Counted from the first letter of the stretch, positions 31,823-43,055 are shown. The stretch is DNA of 64,000 nucleotides from Locusta migratoria (GCA_026315105.1 CM048744.1:369099159-369163158), one strand, 5' to 3'. Numbers and translations are program-made. The notes: generated by a model not told the origin, from the sequence alone.

Positions 31823-32565
31823 TTAATACAGATGAAGATAGACGGCTGTGGGGGTCCCGAAGGAAGAAAATTGTGTCAACGATATGTGAGATTCCTGCAT
31901 CTTACGCAGTAACATCTAAAAAACGTAGAATCAGAATTGTTCCTTGTGGTACAAGAGATTCAAACAGATTGAGTGCCAAATAGGAGGAACAAAGTTAGAA
32001 TAGGTAGACAGTTTCAAGTACCTAGGATGTATTTTCTCACAGGATGGCAACATAGCGAGAGAACTGGAATCGAGGTGCAGCAAAGCTAATGCAGTGAATG
32101 CTCAGCTAAAATCTACACTCTTCTGCAAGATGGAAGTAAGTACCAAGACTAAGTTAGCAGTGCACCGCTCTATCTTTCGACCAACTTTGTTGTATGGGGC
32201 CGCGGCGGAGTAGCCGAGCGGTCTAAATCGTCTCACTGCGGAGCGCGCGGTTGCTCGTCGTGGAAGTTCGAGTCCTCCCTGGGGCATGGGTGTGTGTGTT
32301 GTCCTTAGGTTCGTTTACCTAGCTTTAAGTAGTTTGTAAGCTACGGACTGATGACCACGCAGTTTGGCAGGAAGGGTAAGAGGAGTCGAGGTAGACCAAG
32401 ATTCGGTGCAGAATGATTTTGAAGTAAAAGGCATAACATCAGACGAGGCATCAATGTTAGCACTGAATAGGGGATCATGGAGGAATTTTATTAGAGGTAC
32501 TATGCTCCAGACTGAACGCTGAAAGGCATAATCAGTCTCTAATGATGATGATGATGATGATGGTA
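31823..32565 (+). mobile_element. LINE reverse transcriptase C-terminal remnant with (ATG)n tail
   Basis: Plus-strand frames give FKYLGCIFSQDGNIARELES, RCSKANAVNAQLKSTLFCKM and LAVHRSIFRPTLLYG, the connection/thumb part of RTE-like RT. Then comes a SINE insertion, then DFEVKGITSDEASMLALNRG and SWRNFIRGT, the usual end of the ORF. The 3' end is (ATG)7 at about 32541-32562, a tail typical of RTE-like LINEs. Not the same family as 44900-46125. Confidence 0.8.
32198..32368 (+). mobile_element. SINE (GAGTAGCCGAG type) in LINE
   Basis: Head GGCCGCGGCGGAGTAGCCGA, B box GTTCGAGTCCTCCC, then 'gggcatgggtgtgtgtg' and 'aagtagtttgtaagctacgg', ending near 'cacgcagtttgg'. It splits the LINE between TLLYG and the GRVRG segment. 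Confidence 0.9.
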
Positions 32566-33140
32566 CACCGGTAGTGATTCCTGCAAATGACCACCGCGCA
32601 CGTCCCCTCTGTTTTCCTTCTCATCTGGCCATGTTGTGGTCATGAAGGTCACCAATAAATCTCCTCTGGTCGGTCAGTCCCCTTTAATCGGAACTGCGGA
32701 GGGCTGGGGGTGACCTTTGCGTGGCGGAATGCAAATGCGACGGCCGCACCGACGCGGCTGACACGCAACCAGCTGACCGCGGGCGCTGCGAGGCGGTGAT
32801 CAGCCGCTGCACAAGGCTGCGCTTTCCCTCTGAACCACCAACTCTGCGGGGTATTGTAGGACACTGCACAACCATTTACTGGGCTTTACTGAAATTATAC
32901 TTGTATGTTCATGTCAAAAATTTTACTCGAATGTCCCCCCCTCCCTCTCTAGATGTAGTTTCTTGTATTTCGTGGATGCTCAGAGGTGCCCACAGACCCG
33001 GGGGGGGGGGGGGGGGGTCGTGACGCAAACTGTGTCATTGAAATTTCTGGGGGGGGGGGGTTGTTTATAGAATAATTTACAAAACGTGAAATAAAAGAAC
33101 AGTTTTGTGCATGGCTGTGAATCAGCGACTGTTACAATAC
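32566..33140. repeat. Unassigned GC-rich stretch with poly(G) runs
   Basis: G-runs of about 18 (33000-33017) and 12 (33049-33060). At 32690-32830 the DNA is GC-rich with open frames on both strands and no recognisable protein. No gene called. Confidence 0.5.
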
Positions 33141-33188
33141 AATTAAATTTTGTAAGGGGCAGCCCTCAGTCGCAAAGTACGAAAATAA

Positions 33189-33232
33189 TCGTTACCAGGT
33201 TTCAATGCCGCTATGGGCACCTTCTTCAGACG
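33189..33232 (-). ncRNA. Candidate hammerhead-like motif, left arm
   Basis: Minus strand: CGT, CTGAAGA, extra A, GGTGCC-CATAGC-GGCATT stem II, GAAA, C-CTG-G, TA, ACG. Stem I can form three pairs (CGT with ACG). Differences from the right-arm copy fall mainly in the stem II loop and in G-U pairs. Confidence 0.42.
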
Positions 33233-33745
33233 GAGATGAATATGTTAAACATACATGTCAAAATTTAAAATACAAAAAAATATATCTCGCGTAATCAGAT
33301 AGTCATACCTAAAAAGTATATAGTTGTAGACAGGCGGAGCAGACACAAGGCGCTGCAATGTCTCCCCTGCTAACGTCGACAGATAACTGATCGCGCATAT
33401 GTACAAAAGCGCGTATGTTAGCTTATCGCCATCTAGTGGGTAAGTTATGATACAATGTCGCAGGTAGCTTGCGTACCAAACCGATAGAGGTTAAACATTC
33501 TACACATTATACATTTAGAAGCGTACGTGATACATCTGAACAATATTAAACGACATACATTAACCAAACATAAATAATAACACATATTAATGTGAAAGAA
33601 AAGGTCTCACGGAATCTGCAAGAGTAGGTCAGTGAAACTTAAATTGGCTACCTAAAGTAGTGGCTTGATGCCTTTAAAAAAAACCTCTACCACGAAGTTG
33701 CACCTGTTCATTCAATAACAGTCCGTCATGCAAGGACAAGTGTTT

Positions 33746-33792
<47 letters not shown>

Positions 33793-33830
33793 GCATTTTA
33801 AATTTTGATATAGGTTTAACATATTCATCT

Positions 33831-33875
33831 TCGTCTGAAGAAAGTGCCAAAAGCGGCATTGAAACCTGGTAACGA
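33831..33875 (+). ncRNA. Candidate hammerhead-like motif, right arm (best copy)
   Basis: Plus strand: TCGT, CTGAAGA, extra A, stem II AGTGCC-AAAAGC-GGCATT (six pairs, one G-U), GAAA, C-CTG-G, T, A, ACGA. TCGT pairs perfectly with ACGA (stem I), C-G closes a triloop (stem III) and the cleavage site would follow GUA, an allowed NUH triplet. Position 7 is variable in hammerheads, so A there is fine. The extra A after A9 is the only core departure. Confidence 0.48.
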
Positions 33876-33922
33876 TTATTTTCGTACTTTGCGACTGAGG
33901 GCTGCCCCTTGTAAATTTAATT

Positions 33923-34239
33923 GAAATAAAAGATATTTAATTTCAATATTAAATGGCAAAACCATTTTATTAGGCAATAAACTAGGAATCCAGGACCTAA
34001 TATCTTGGGTGTTAGGTGGGGAGGATGGGTAGGTCGCAGCTTGGTGGAGAGACGGAATCATTGGCCAAGAGGGGGGGGGGGACCACTTCTGTGGGTGCTG
34101 CAGTATAAAAACAACATTCTTGTTCCTACGACCGTGAACATTATTGTCTTTTGAACTACTTCATCTGAAATGTCGTAAAACAAATCCTTTTCGGTACAAT
34201 ACGCCGAACTATCTCACAATTTCCACGTTCTATATTGAA
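33923..34239. other. No gene recognised
   Basis: Contains a G-run near 34072-34082. Nothing else supportable. Confidence 0.4.
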
Positions 34240-34533
34240 GTATGAGGAGGCAAAGGAAACTATCCATACAGTTGAGGGAGAGGAAAACTTAATCGTGATT
34301 TGGGACTGAGATTCTGTAGTAGAAAAATTAAGGGTTCGAAAAATAGTAGTTGACTATGGACTGGGGAAAAGGAATGAAAGAAGAAGCCGCTTGGTAGAAT
34401 TTTTAATCATAACAAATACTTGGTTTAAGAATTATGGAAGAAGGTTGGTTACGTGGAAGAGGCCAGGAGACACCGGAAGGCACCAGACAGATTTCATAAT
34501 GGTAAGTCACAGATTACGGAACCAGGTTTTAAA

Positions 34534-34723
34534 AATGTTCAAATGTTTGTAAAGTCTATGTGACTTAACTATGGGGTCATCAGTCCCTAAACTTACAAAC
34601 TACTTATCAACTACTTACGAACTAGGACGGCACAAATATCCATGCCCGAGGGGGGATTCGAACCCTCGACCGTAGTGGCCGTGCAGACCGTGACTGGAGC
34701 GCCTTAGTCTCCTCGGCCACCGC
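34534..34723 (-). mobile_element. SINE in RTE, 15-bp TSD
   Basis: TSD 'gaaccaggttttaaa' at 34519-34533 and 34724-34738. The minus strand has the head GGTGGCCGAGGAGACTAAGG, B box GGTTCGAATCCCCC-like, and tail to 'acatttgaacatttt'. Confidence 0.95.
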
Positions 34724-35046
34724 GAACCAGGTTTTAAACTGTAAGACATATCCAGGCGCAGATATAGAATCTGATCGTTTATTATTAGTTATGAACTGTA
34801 GGCTGAAATAGGAAAAAAAATGCAGTAAGGTAGGAAAATGAGAATGTGGGACCTGGATAAATTGCAGAAACCTCACGTTATTGAGAATTTAGAGGCAGCT
34901 TTAGGCAACAATTGACAGAAGCCGTGGAAAATAAAAACTTAGGAGAGGAATTGGTAGCTTTGAGAAATGAAATAGTAAAGGCAGCAGAGTACCAAATAGG
35001 TAGGAAGGCAATATCTACAAAAATCGTTGGATGTCATAGGAAACAA

Positions 35047-35244
35047 AATGTTCAAATGTTTATGAAGCTTATGGGACTTAACTGCGGGGTCATTAGTCCC
35101 TAAACTTACAAACTACTCATGAACTACCTTATACTAAAGACAGAACAAACATCCATGCCCTAGGGGGGATTCGAACCCTCGACAGGGAACGGCCTCGCGC
35201 ATCGCAGCATAGCGCCTCAATGCGTTCAGCCACTCCGCCGCGGC
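35047..35244 (-). mobile_element. SINE in RTE, 13-bp TSD
   Basis: TSD 'tcataggaaacaa' at 35034-35046 and 35245-35257. The head 'gccgcggcggagtggctgaa' on the minus strand represents a different SINE subfamily from the copy at 34534. Confidence 0.95.
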
Positions 35245-35426
35245 TCATAGGAAACAATTTAATTGATGAAAGAAGAAGATACAAGATGCAGTAAATCAAG
35301 CAGGCAAATTGAAGTACAGACGGATAACAAATGAGATTGACAGGAAGTGCAAAATAGCTAAGCAGGAGTGGCTATAAGACAAATGGAAGTCTTTAGAAGA
35401 ATGTATAACTGAAGGAAAAATGGATA

Positions 35427-36200
35427 CCGTCTGTTGTTGCTGTGTTCTTCAGACCGCAGACTGGTTTGATTGAGCTCTCTACGCTACTCTGTCCTGTGCA
35501 AACCTCTTCATCTGCGAATAATGAACCTGCTTGCTGTATTCATCTCTTGGCCTCCCTCTACGATTTTTAGCACACACACTTCTTTCTAATACTAAGTTGG
35601 TGATTCCTTGATGTCTAAGAATATATCCCACCAATCTATCCCTTGTCTTAGTCAGGATATGCCAGAAACTCTTTTCTCCCCAATTCTGATCAGCACCACC
35701 TCATTACTTACGTTATCTACCCATCTGATCTTCGCCATTCGTCTGTAGCACCACATTTCAAAAGCCTTTATCATCTTTTTTTCTGAACTCCTTATTGTCC
35801 ATGTTTCACTCCCATACAATGCTACACTCCAAACAAATGCTTTCAGAAAAAAACTTTCTAACGTTTAAATTAATAATAAATTAATTAATTGGATGCCAAC
35901 AAATTTTTCTTCTTCAGAAACGCTTTTCTTTCCATAGCTATTCTGTATTTTATATCTTCTTTACTTCGGCCATCAGAAGTTATTTTGCTGCCCAAGAAAC
36001 AAAACTCATCTACTTCTTTTATTGTCTGATTACCTCATATAATCCTTCTGCATCATCTGATTTTGTGACACTACAATCCATTACCCTTCTTTTATTCTTG
36101 TTAATGTTCGTCTTATACCCTCCTTTGAAGACACTGACCATTCCGTTTAATTGCTCTTCCAGGTCCTTTGCTGTCTCTGAAAGCTCATCACCTCGGCACC
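35427..36200 (-). mobile_element. RTE LINE 3' end, opposite orientation
   Basis: Plus-strand complement: starts 'ttgttgctgtgttcttcaga' (the 3' end after the RT stop), runs through the RT tail (MTILRWVDNVSNEVV-like decayed frames near 35700) to ELSETAKDLEEQLNGMVSVF and KTNINKNKRRVMDCSVTKSD at about 36030-36190. It is inserted tail-first against the plus-strand RTE piece. Confidence 0.85.
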
Positions 36201-37414
36201 AACGTTGAGACGAATTCGGTCTGACGATTTTCTTTCTGTAATAGATCGAAACCGGCCACCTTATTATAAATAAATTGTAAAAACTTTTTGTGAACGAATT
36301 TTCATTTCGAATCATGTACCAGTTACCTGCTTTCCTAAAAGGAAACAATGATTTCCAAACACATTAATTCCTAGGTCCCCATACAATTGGTCAGCAAATC
36401 AGTTCATAGTTCGGAGAAAGACAATGGCCTACCATTTCCAACAGGATCATGCCCAGTAAAGCACTGTGGTGTTAAAAACAATATTTGAACTAATTACTGC
36501 TTTATGTATGTAGCTCCTATACATTCTGCAGAATGTATTCAAAACCACACTGATAAAATAAGGAGAATTTTTTGGAATATCTTCTGAATAATTTGGTATA
36601 CTCTCCCCAGGGTATTCTTTGGTGAGTAATAGTACCTTTTTGATTTGTTCAGTTTGAACCTATATTACCTTTATTACTGAGAGATCACCTTTACCACTAT
36701 GAGAAAAAGTTTGTAACATGCAATCATCAAAACCTACAATGCAAACTGTACCTACATAGTAATGCAAAGAAATATTCAGCAGGACACCTTCTACTGCTGT
36801 TTCACTGCATTCAATCAATTCTTACATGGGGAAGAGTTTGTTTCAAACGAGACTCACAGAACATTCATTCTGCAGGTGCATTATTGTGCAGATTTTATAT
36901 GTGGAATAGAGACACGAAGATAAAAAGAAAAGAGAAACCGAACAAAAACCTAACAGAGTCTTGGGATTCTTAAACAAAAATAACTGGAAAATAATCCTTA
37001 CCGGTCTTCAAAATATTGTTGGTACAGTTAAGGTTCACCCAGTATAATAAAAGAATGTGTAAGACTAGCGGCAGTACTGAATACATTGAATATTTAGCTT
37101 CCGTAAATTATCTTTTCATTAAGAGTTTCTGGGACGAGGACTGAAAAAAGGAAGGATTCATAGAGAGGAAAGGTGGGAAAAACTGTGACAATGTTATAAA
37201 TGCGTGTAAAAGAAAACTTGTGTAGAGAAAAATGCTTGAGAGGAAATCATTGAGGATCAAGTCAATTTAAAGAATGTTTTTACTCATTAGATGCCATAAA
37301 TAAATGCTCGTACATGGAGAAATTAAAAGTTTTGTAGTTGTAAAACTCAATATTTCAAATAAAGTCAATGACATATAGTATAATATATAAACACTTTAGC
37401 AAATAAATAAATTA
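36201..37414. other. No gene recognised
   Basis: AT-rich. 'gatcgaaaccggccacc' near 36243-36259 resembles the end of a foldback hairpin motif, but a full core is not visible. Confidence 0.35.
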
Positions 37415-37600
37415 CTAGACCAAAATAAAAGAGACATTCGGAGACAAGAAAAACAACTATATGAATATCAAGAACTCAGATAGAAAACCAGTTCTCAGCA
37501 AACAAGGGAGAGGGTGGAAAGACTATACAGAGAGGCTCTATGAAGGAAACAATATAGGGAAACTTAGAAACAATATAGGGAACTGGAGATTACTTACAAC
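37415..37600 (+). mobile_element. RTE LINE piece 2: linker
   Basis: Plus frame KIKETFGDKKNNYMNIKNSD then RKPVLSKQGRGWKDYTERLY and EGNNIGKL. In intact RTE of this family this sequence directly follows the KGKIDTAYR segment, where piece 1 stops. Same strand and order as pieces 1 and 3. Confidence 0.8.
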
Positions 37601-39689
37601 TTGTACAAAAATAAGACCAATTATAAGTACTAATAGCATCGATAATCACTTAAAACATACGAAATATGCGCCAAAACTCCTCGAAATATGTAGTTAAAAT
37701 ATACTCTTACTGCCAGTATATGACCTTAAATATGCAGCTAAAATTCTTTAATTATGGATTTCTCTTAGATAAATTCTTTAAAATATGGGTATTACGTGGG
37801 AAAATTAATGAATAACATTCAAATATTTTCAATAATGGCTATAATTCAATGAATAAAATGAAGTATAAGTTAGGTCACAAACTATTTTATAATTTCCGTG
37901 TCTTCAGCTGAAATACATTAATTGTTAAGAAATTGTAGAAGGTAACACAGACAATTAAGCTAGGATTCCTTTCAATGAATTTTCATAATCCGCCTGAGCT
38001 GTCTTTTAATGCCTTTATTAGGTCACGACCGGCTTCGCAGCGTCTGAATCAGAAGTACGAATGGGTTATACCTTTAGGTTGTGCCATTAGGTGAACCTAA
38101 TGTACAACTTCTAACCTCTCACAACATTTAACATTAATTTTAATTTGCATGAACGCCGACGGTAATTCATAAAGGTTTTTCTTTTTCTTCCTTCCCATTC
38201 ATACACAGAAAACATGCACGCAAAATTACAAATGAACTTAGTAATTGTTTTAATTTCTTGAAAAATTATCGAAAAAGAAATAAATAAGATTATTTTTCCG
38301 TAGGTTGTGAAAACGCAAACGCTCCCGATCCATTTCTGTAAATGATTGGTTTTTGGACTGGGCATATTTGTAATTTGAAGAAGGTAGTAAGGAGTCGATG
38401 TAAACAGCATGGAAACGCGCGCAAGAATGATTCATATTCCTAAATGCTGACAATAAGTCGTAGGGTATTGTTGGCGCACTGCAGAGATCAGGCGAGCGAC
38501 CTGGACACGCCAACGTTTGCCTTCTTGAATGATTTTTGTGTCGTGCTATCTATGGGAAGGCGCCTTTCTAACTGTGTAAGTTTCACCGTCTTCCTTGTAT
38601 AATTAATATTAAAAATCGGTACTTTAATTTTGGTGTTCTCGTATTTATATAATGATGTAAATGGCTACATTTTCAGTAACATCGCTAAAAATAATCACAG
38701 GCTGGTTTCAATATTGTCTCTCAACACCAGTAGCGTCAGCACCTTCATAGACTCTCACTGCGAAAACGGTTAATCAGTGACTTTTAATCAGATAACATGT
38801 TTCCTTTTACCTACTCTTGAGACTGAAAATTATTTTCCATATATTTCTATCTCTCAATATTGCGTGATGAGAAAGAGCTATGCCTCCTTATAAACGATGA
38901 AACTCAGTGGGGCAATCAGTGTCACGCGTCTATGTTCATATGGACACACTAGCTTCCCAAGCAGCATGCCACAGCACTACATTAAATTCCTTACGTCGAA
39001 ATACTGTTCTTGTTCTCAGAATGACTCGTCATTTCTAAACTGCTGTTGCTACGGCTGTGCCTTAATGTCATGCCCTCTGCAAAGTCATTAGAGACCCAAA
39101 TTACCGGAAGAGCGTAGTAAATAGTTAGCCGTGGCAGTTCTGAAAGAGTCATCCAGACATTTGCGTGGGTTTATTCTGGGATATCACGGAAGGCCCAAAT
39201 TAGGACAACAGAATCGATCCTCAGACGAACTTCTCCGGAATAATAGGTAGCGTTCTAGTTTCAAATCTAGTTGACCGCCAGGAGAATGTTTTAGTAGGGA
39301 GAGCATTCTAGACGGGGCTGTAGTGAATGAAGCGAAAAGAATAACAAAAAAGCAGCAAATGCACATTTGAAATTTAAATGCAAGAGACTGTGAAAATAAG
39401 TAAAAAAGGAAATGATTTCTAGGACACGTAATACAATTTACAATAATGTGACGCTGTGTGGTGGTAGCCATAATGTTAAATGGACATATGAAGTAAAATT
39501 TTATTTACCGATGACGCTACGTTTACACGATCGAGTGTGTTTAACATTCATAATTCTCACCTATTGGCTCATGGTAACCCACAGGCACAACAACATATGC
39601 CTATCAAGAACAGTTTTCCATTATATTTGGGCAGGCATTTTGAACAATAACTTAGTAGGGCTGTAAATTCTACTTAGTCGTTTAACTGG
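37601..39689. other. AT-rich stretch, no gene recognised
   Basis: Over 2 kb with only short ORFs. A worn hairpin motif 'gaccggcttcgcagcgtctg' is at about 38028-38047. No splice-bounded exon or RNA gene seen. Confidence 0.4.
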
Positions 39690-40130
39690 CCGCAAATACA
39701 AAATATGCCTACAGCAGGTCGTACCTGAGGTTTTGGACGATCTTCCACTAGCTGTTCGCAGACGAATGTGGTTCCAGCACGATGGAGCTCCAGCGCACTT
39801 CAGTGGAAACGTCAGTAATTAAACCTGGACGCTGTCTACGGCCAGAAGTGAATAAGGCGGGGTGGGGTAGTTCCTTGGCCACCCCGTTCACCTGATTTAA
39901 CCTGCGTGAATTTCTTCCTCTGTGGTCACATTAAAAGCCTGCATGATAGTCCCGTCACATCTGAAGAAGATCTAGTCGCCTGCGTGTTTGCTGCTGCTGG
40001 ACATGTGTTCGACATGCCTGACGTCTTCTCTAATGTACGCTGATCCATACACCGTCGCTGTGAATCTGATATCGCTGTTGGTTTCGAGCTGCTCGTGTAA
40101 ACTGTCAAGAAATAATTCTTTTGCCTTTAC
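39690..40130 (+). pseudogene. Mariner/Tc1-superfamily transposase fragment
   Basis: Plus frames: VVPEVLDDLPLAVRRRMWFQ, HDGAPAHFSGNV (second catalytic D in HDGAPAHFS), WPPRSPDLTCVNFFLCGHIK (third acid D changed to N, DFFLWGHLK in relatives), SPVTSEEDLVACVFAAAGHV and SIHRRCESDIAVGFE. Stops after GNVSN and frame jitter show decay. It lies in the gap between RTE pieces 2 and 3, so it is probably part of later insertions. Confidence 0.8.
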
Positions 40131-40264
40131 TTAACTTTTCAGTTTCCTTTCTATTATGTTTCAGTACACGCTAGCGCAGTAACATGTCATTACCGACCAC
40201 ACATTTCTGTACCAAATCTGCTTCTTTCCGTTCTCTGCACCTGCCGTTTCATTTTTATATATAT

Positions 40265-41395
40265 TTTAGAAGATACTAAAAGATTTGAGTAGAAACAATG
40301 TCCTTGGAGTAGACGATGTTCCATCTGAACTGCTACCATCCTTAGCAAAAAGTCATGGTTGATATTACTATCGCGAATTATTTACAGATGAATGGGAAAA
40401 CTGGTGGAATCCGATCTTGGGGAAGATCAATTTGGATTTAGGAGAAATGTAGGAACACGCGATGCAATACATCAAGACTTATCTTAGAAGATAGATTAAG
40501 TACAGCGAAACCTACGTTTTTAGCATTTTTCAGATTCTGAAGGTAGCAGGAATAGTAGGCAGTAATTATTGGAGTCGAAGGGCATAAAAGGATCGCAGTG
40601 GTTGGGAAGGGACTAAGACAGGGTTGTAGCTTTTCCTCAATGTTGTTCAATTTGTACACTGAGCAAGCTGAGAAAGAATGAAGGAGAAATTTGGAGAGGG
40701 AATTAAAGTCCAGGGAGAGGAAATAAAAACTTTGTGGTTTCCTGACGACATAGTAATTCTGACAGAGGCAGCAAAGGACCTAGAACAGCACTTAAATCGA
40801 GGACGATAGCCGGCCGCGGCGGGCGAGGGAACTAAGGCGCTCCAGTCACGGTCTGCACGGCCACTACGGTCGGGGGTTCGAATCCCCCCTCGGGCATGGA
40901 TATTTGTGCCGTCCTAGTTCGTAAGTAGTTCATAAGAAGTTTGTAAGTTTAGGGACTGATGACCCCGTAGTTAAGTCCCATAGACTATACAAACATTTGA
41001 ACATTTTTACAAACATTTGAGGACGATAAGGAGATGAGACAAAAAAAATGATAGGATTCGAAATTTGGTGCTAAAGACGAATGATGAAGATTAGATGGGT
41101 AATTCATGTAACTAATGAACACAATTGGGGAGAAAAGGAGTTTGTAGCATATCCTAAGAGAAGGGATAGGTTGGTGGGACACATTCTGAGACATCAAAGA
41201 ATCGTCAGCATTGGAACGAATTGTGTGGAGTAAAAATCGCAGAGGGAGACCGAGAGACCAATACAGTAAGCAGATTCAAAAGGATCTAGGTTGCCGTTCT
41301 TATTCCCAGATGAAGAGGCTTGCACAGGACACGGTAGCATAGAGAGTTGCATCAAACCAGTCTGCGGACTGAAGACCACAACATTTTAGGACCAC
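40265..41395 (+). mobile_element. RTE LINE piece 3: reverse transcriptase to 3' end
   Basis: Plus frames: LKDLSRNNVLGVDDVPSELL, RRNVGTRDAI-like sequence, KPTFLAFF (FVDLEKAFD eroded), EEIKTLWFPDDIVILTEAAK (FADD changed to FPDD), DLEQHLNR, then after a SINE MMKIRWVIHVTNE, KRRDRLVGHILRHQR and a decayed ...QIQKDLGCRSYSQMKRLAQD... tail to 'tgcggactgaagaccacaac'. Completes the collinear series begun at 34240. Confidence 0.85.
40809..41018 (+). mobile_element. SINE in RTE, 10-bp TSD
   Basis: TSD 'gaggacgata' at 40799-40808 and 41019-41028. Head GCCGGCCGCGGCGGGCGAGG, B box GGTTCGAATCC. 'acaaacatttgaac' and a second partial copy end the tail. Confidence 0.95.
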
Positions 41396-41765
41396 CCTGT
41401 GTAAGCAGCGGTCCTATACCACTCCTGCGAGACTCGCCAGTAATCACTAGCACGTGTCAAGACTTTTTTCCGTTGAGAATGACATGCTGTGTTCTGTTAC
41501 TTAGAAACTGTTCAGTCCACTCACACCGTTGCTCTGGTATTCCATACGCTCGCACTTTGTTTATTTGGTGACGGTATGGAACGCCATGCGAGTCAAGAAA
41601 CGCGGCATCTACCTGGGAGTCTATATCTGCTGCCTTGTTGGTCTCGTGGATGAACTGCTCGAGCAGTATTTCAGAAAATAGTTGATTTCGGAAACCATGT
41701 TGATTGCTACAGAGGAGATTTCCTGTCTTCCAAAATATCGTTAAGTCTCGAACATAAAACTTGTT
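41396..41765 (-). pseudogene. LINE reverse transcriptase fragment
   Basis: Minus strand with frameshifts: QHGFRNQLFSEILLEQFIHE, ADIDSQVDAAFLDS (the AFLDF.KAFD block, eroded), VRAYGIPEQRCEWTEQFLSN, RTQHVILNGKKS and VLVITGESRRSGIGPLL (G-PQGS-LGPLL eroded). CR1/Jockey-like, but a different family from the copies at 908 and 47766. Confidence 0.75.
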
Positions 41766-41875
41766 ACCGCGCGGGGGGTGGTCTAAGGCGGTATGCTACG
41801 GACTGGACGGCCGCTCCCGCCGGAGGTTCGAGTCCTTTCTCGGGCATGGGTGTGTGTCTTGTCCTTTGTTTGTTA
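41766..41875 (+). mobile_element. SINE head fragment
   Basis: 'ggtggtctaaggcggtatgc' then B box GGTTCGAGTCC and 'tcgggcatgggtgtgtg'. Tail missing. Confidence 0.75.
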
Positions 41876-42044
41876 TTCATGTCAAAGGCATCAGTTACGA
41901 GTTAATTTCAACAAAGCTTACCAGCAATAGGCATTAACATTAAAAATAAATTAGTAATTGAAATTGTTTTCACCCAGAAGTGAGAAAAGTTCAAAGAATG
42001 AAAGTTAGCATACAAAACATATATAAAAAATTACAATTTTAAAC

Positions 42045-42320
42045 AAACTAACAATAATTAACTGAAATTGTTTAGCCCAGAAACGGGCTACGTCCAAGGC
42101 ATTACAGTTGGCTAGCTTCATCCGTGCAGGATGACGGGCACAGATGACTGCTGCGCAAGTGAGACATTGTCTGCTCCTCGACACACTCACAGGTTGAGGG
42201 TCCACTAACGTATCCCCATTCTTCGAGACTTACTTTAACCGCCCAACAATAGTTCGTATCCTGTTGAGGTACTTCTAGGTACACCAGCTCTCGTTATGAC
42301 CGGGAGGTAGCTCTTCTCCA
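42045..42320 (-). pseudogene. LINE ORF2 C-terminal (CCHC) fragment
   Basis: Minus frames: WGYVSGPSTCECVEEQTMSH (CxC...H of the ORF2 C-terminal zinc motif), LCPSSCTDEASQL, NALDVARFWAKQFQL. It resembles the end of LINE ORF2 proteins in insects. Family not determined. Confidence 0.6.
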
Positions 42321-42630
42321 GCCCAGAGGAGCAATTTCTGCTCTCTTTCTCCACATGTCTATCGCTTGGTTTGTGTTGTTGTTGTTGTTGACATAGACTC
42401 TTACAAAACTTCTTCTAGACTTCAAGCGTGTTGGTGTTGGCGATAGGCTAAACAGTGGGTGAGTGTGAGAAGTCAGAGCTCTATGTCCTTATGTCCTTCT
42501 GCAGACGCATCAGCTTCACACCTGATGTCAGGCGGAGCTATACCTGCTCGCTGATACAGCTGCTCCACTTTGGATGGTCTCAGGAAGCCAGTCATTATGC
42601 AACACGTCTCATTCAAAGTAGTGTCCACTT
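42321..42630. other. No gene recognised
   Basis: Contains a (GTT)n run near 42376-42390. Nothing else. Confidence 0.4.
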
Positions 42631-42722
42631 GTCCTTAGTGTAAGTTAATTTAAGTACTTCGTGAGTCCAGGGACAGATGACCATAGAAATTTGGTCCAAT
42701 AGGTGTACAAATATTTCAACAT
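42631..42722 (+). mobile_element. SINE tail fragment
   Basis: 'tgtccttagtgtaagttaat' to 'tggtccaataggtgtacaaa', the 3' half of the common SINE, without a tRNA head. Confidence 0.7.
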
Positions 42723-42744
42723 AAAGCGTGTTTTAAAATTCGAC

Positions 42745-43055
42745 GAGTATTGTCCATTCGATTAGATTAAATTATCTGTTAGTTCCATAGAGATCTCCGT
42801 GGATGTAAAACATGTCAATATTTACAAACTGAAATAATGAAGCTAAAAGTATGAATACACATAATACATCATTTTGTTCTATTCAAAGATACGTCAGTGG
42901 AGTAGGAGTTGGCCACTAGTAAGTTTTTCAGGTTCCTCTTAAACTGATCTTCATTTGTAGCTATATTTTTATGGACTCCTTCTTGAACTGAAGTAAGTGC
43001 TTTTAAGTGCTTCTGTAGATCGTTTTGTTCCTAGTCCGTCTCATGGTGAACAATA
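42745..43055 (-). mobile_element. LINE 3' end fragment
   Basis: The minus strand encodes FKRNLKNLLVANSYSTDVSL after a coding-like SIKI.LQMKI stretch, and ends in 'agattaaatt'-type repeats. This matches the C-terminus and 3' UTR of a LINE family common in insects ('...FKRKLKNFLLDNSFYSVDEF'). Clade not certain. Confidence 0.55.

Larger units (their letters stand above)
33141..33922. mobile_element. 780-bp foldback element with hammerhead-like motif in both arms
   Basis: The ends are 'aattaaattttgtaagggg' and the inverted form at 33905-33922. The arms, about 135 bp, share 'agccctcagtcgcaaagtac' and 'tcgttaccaggtttcaatgc' in inverse orientation. The interior includes 'gcgccatctagtgggtaag'-like sequence and a 44-nt T-run (33748-33791). 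No protein. Each arm keeps a hammerhead-like fold. Confidence 0.85.
34240..35426 (+). mobile_element. RTE LINE piece 1: endonuclease end and linker
   Basis: Plus-strand frames: VVDYGLGKRNERRSRLVEFL, ITNTWFKNYGRRLVTWKRPG and HQTDFIMVSHRLRNQVL (endonuclease C-terminal motifs), then KTYPGADIESDRLLLVMNCR, WDLDKLQKPHVIENLEAAL, ELVALRNEIVKAAEYQIGRK and INQAGKLKYRRITNEIDRK. Two SINEs with TSDs interrupt it. It stops at 35426 after EGKMDTV and resumes at about 37415, so 35427-37414 is foreign to it. Confidence 0.85.
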
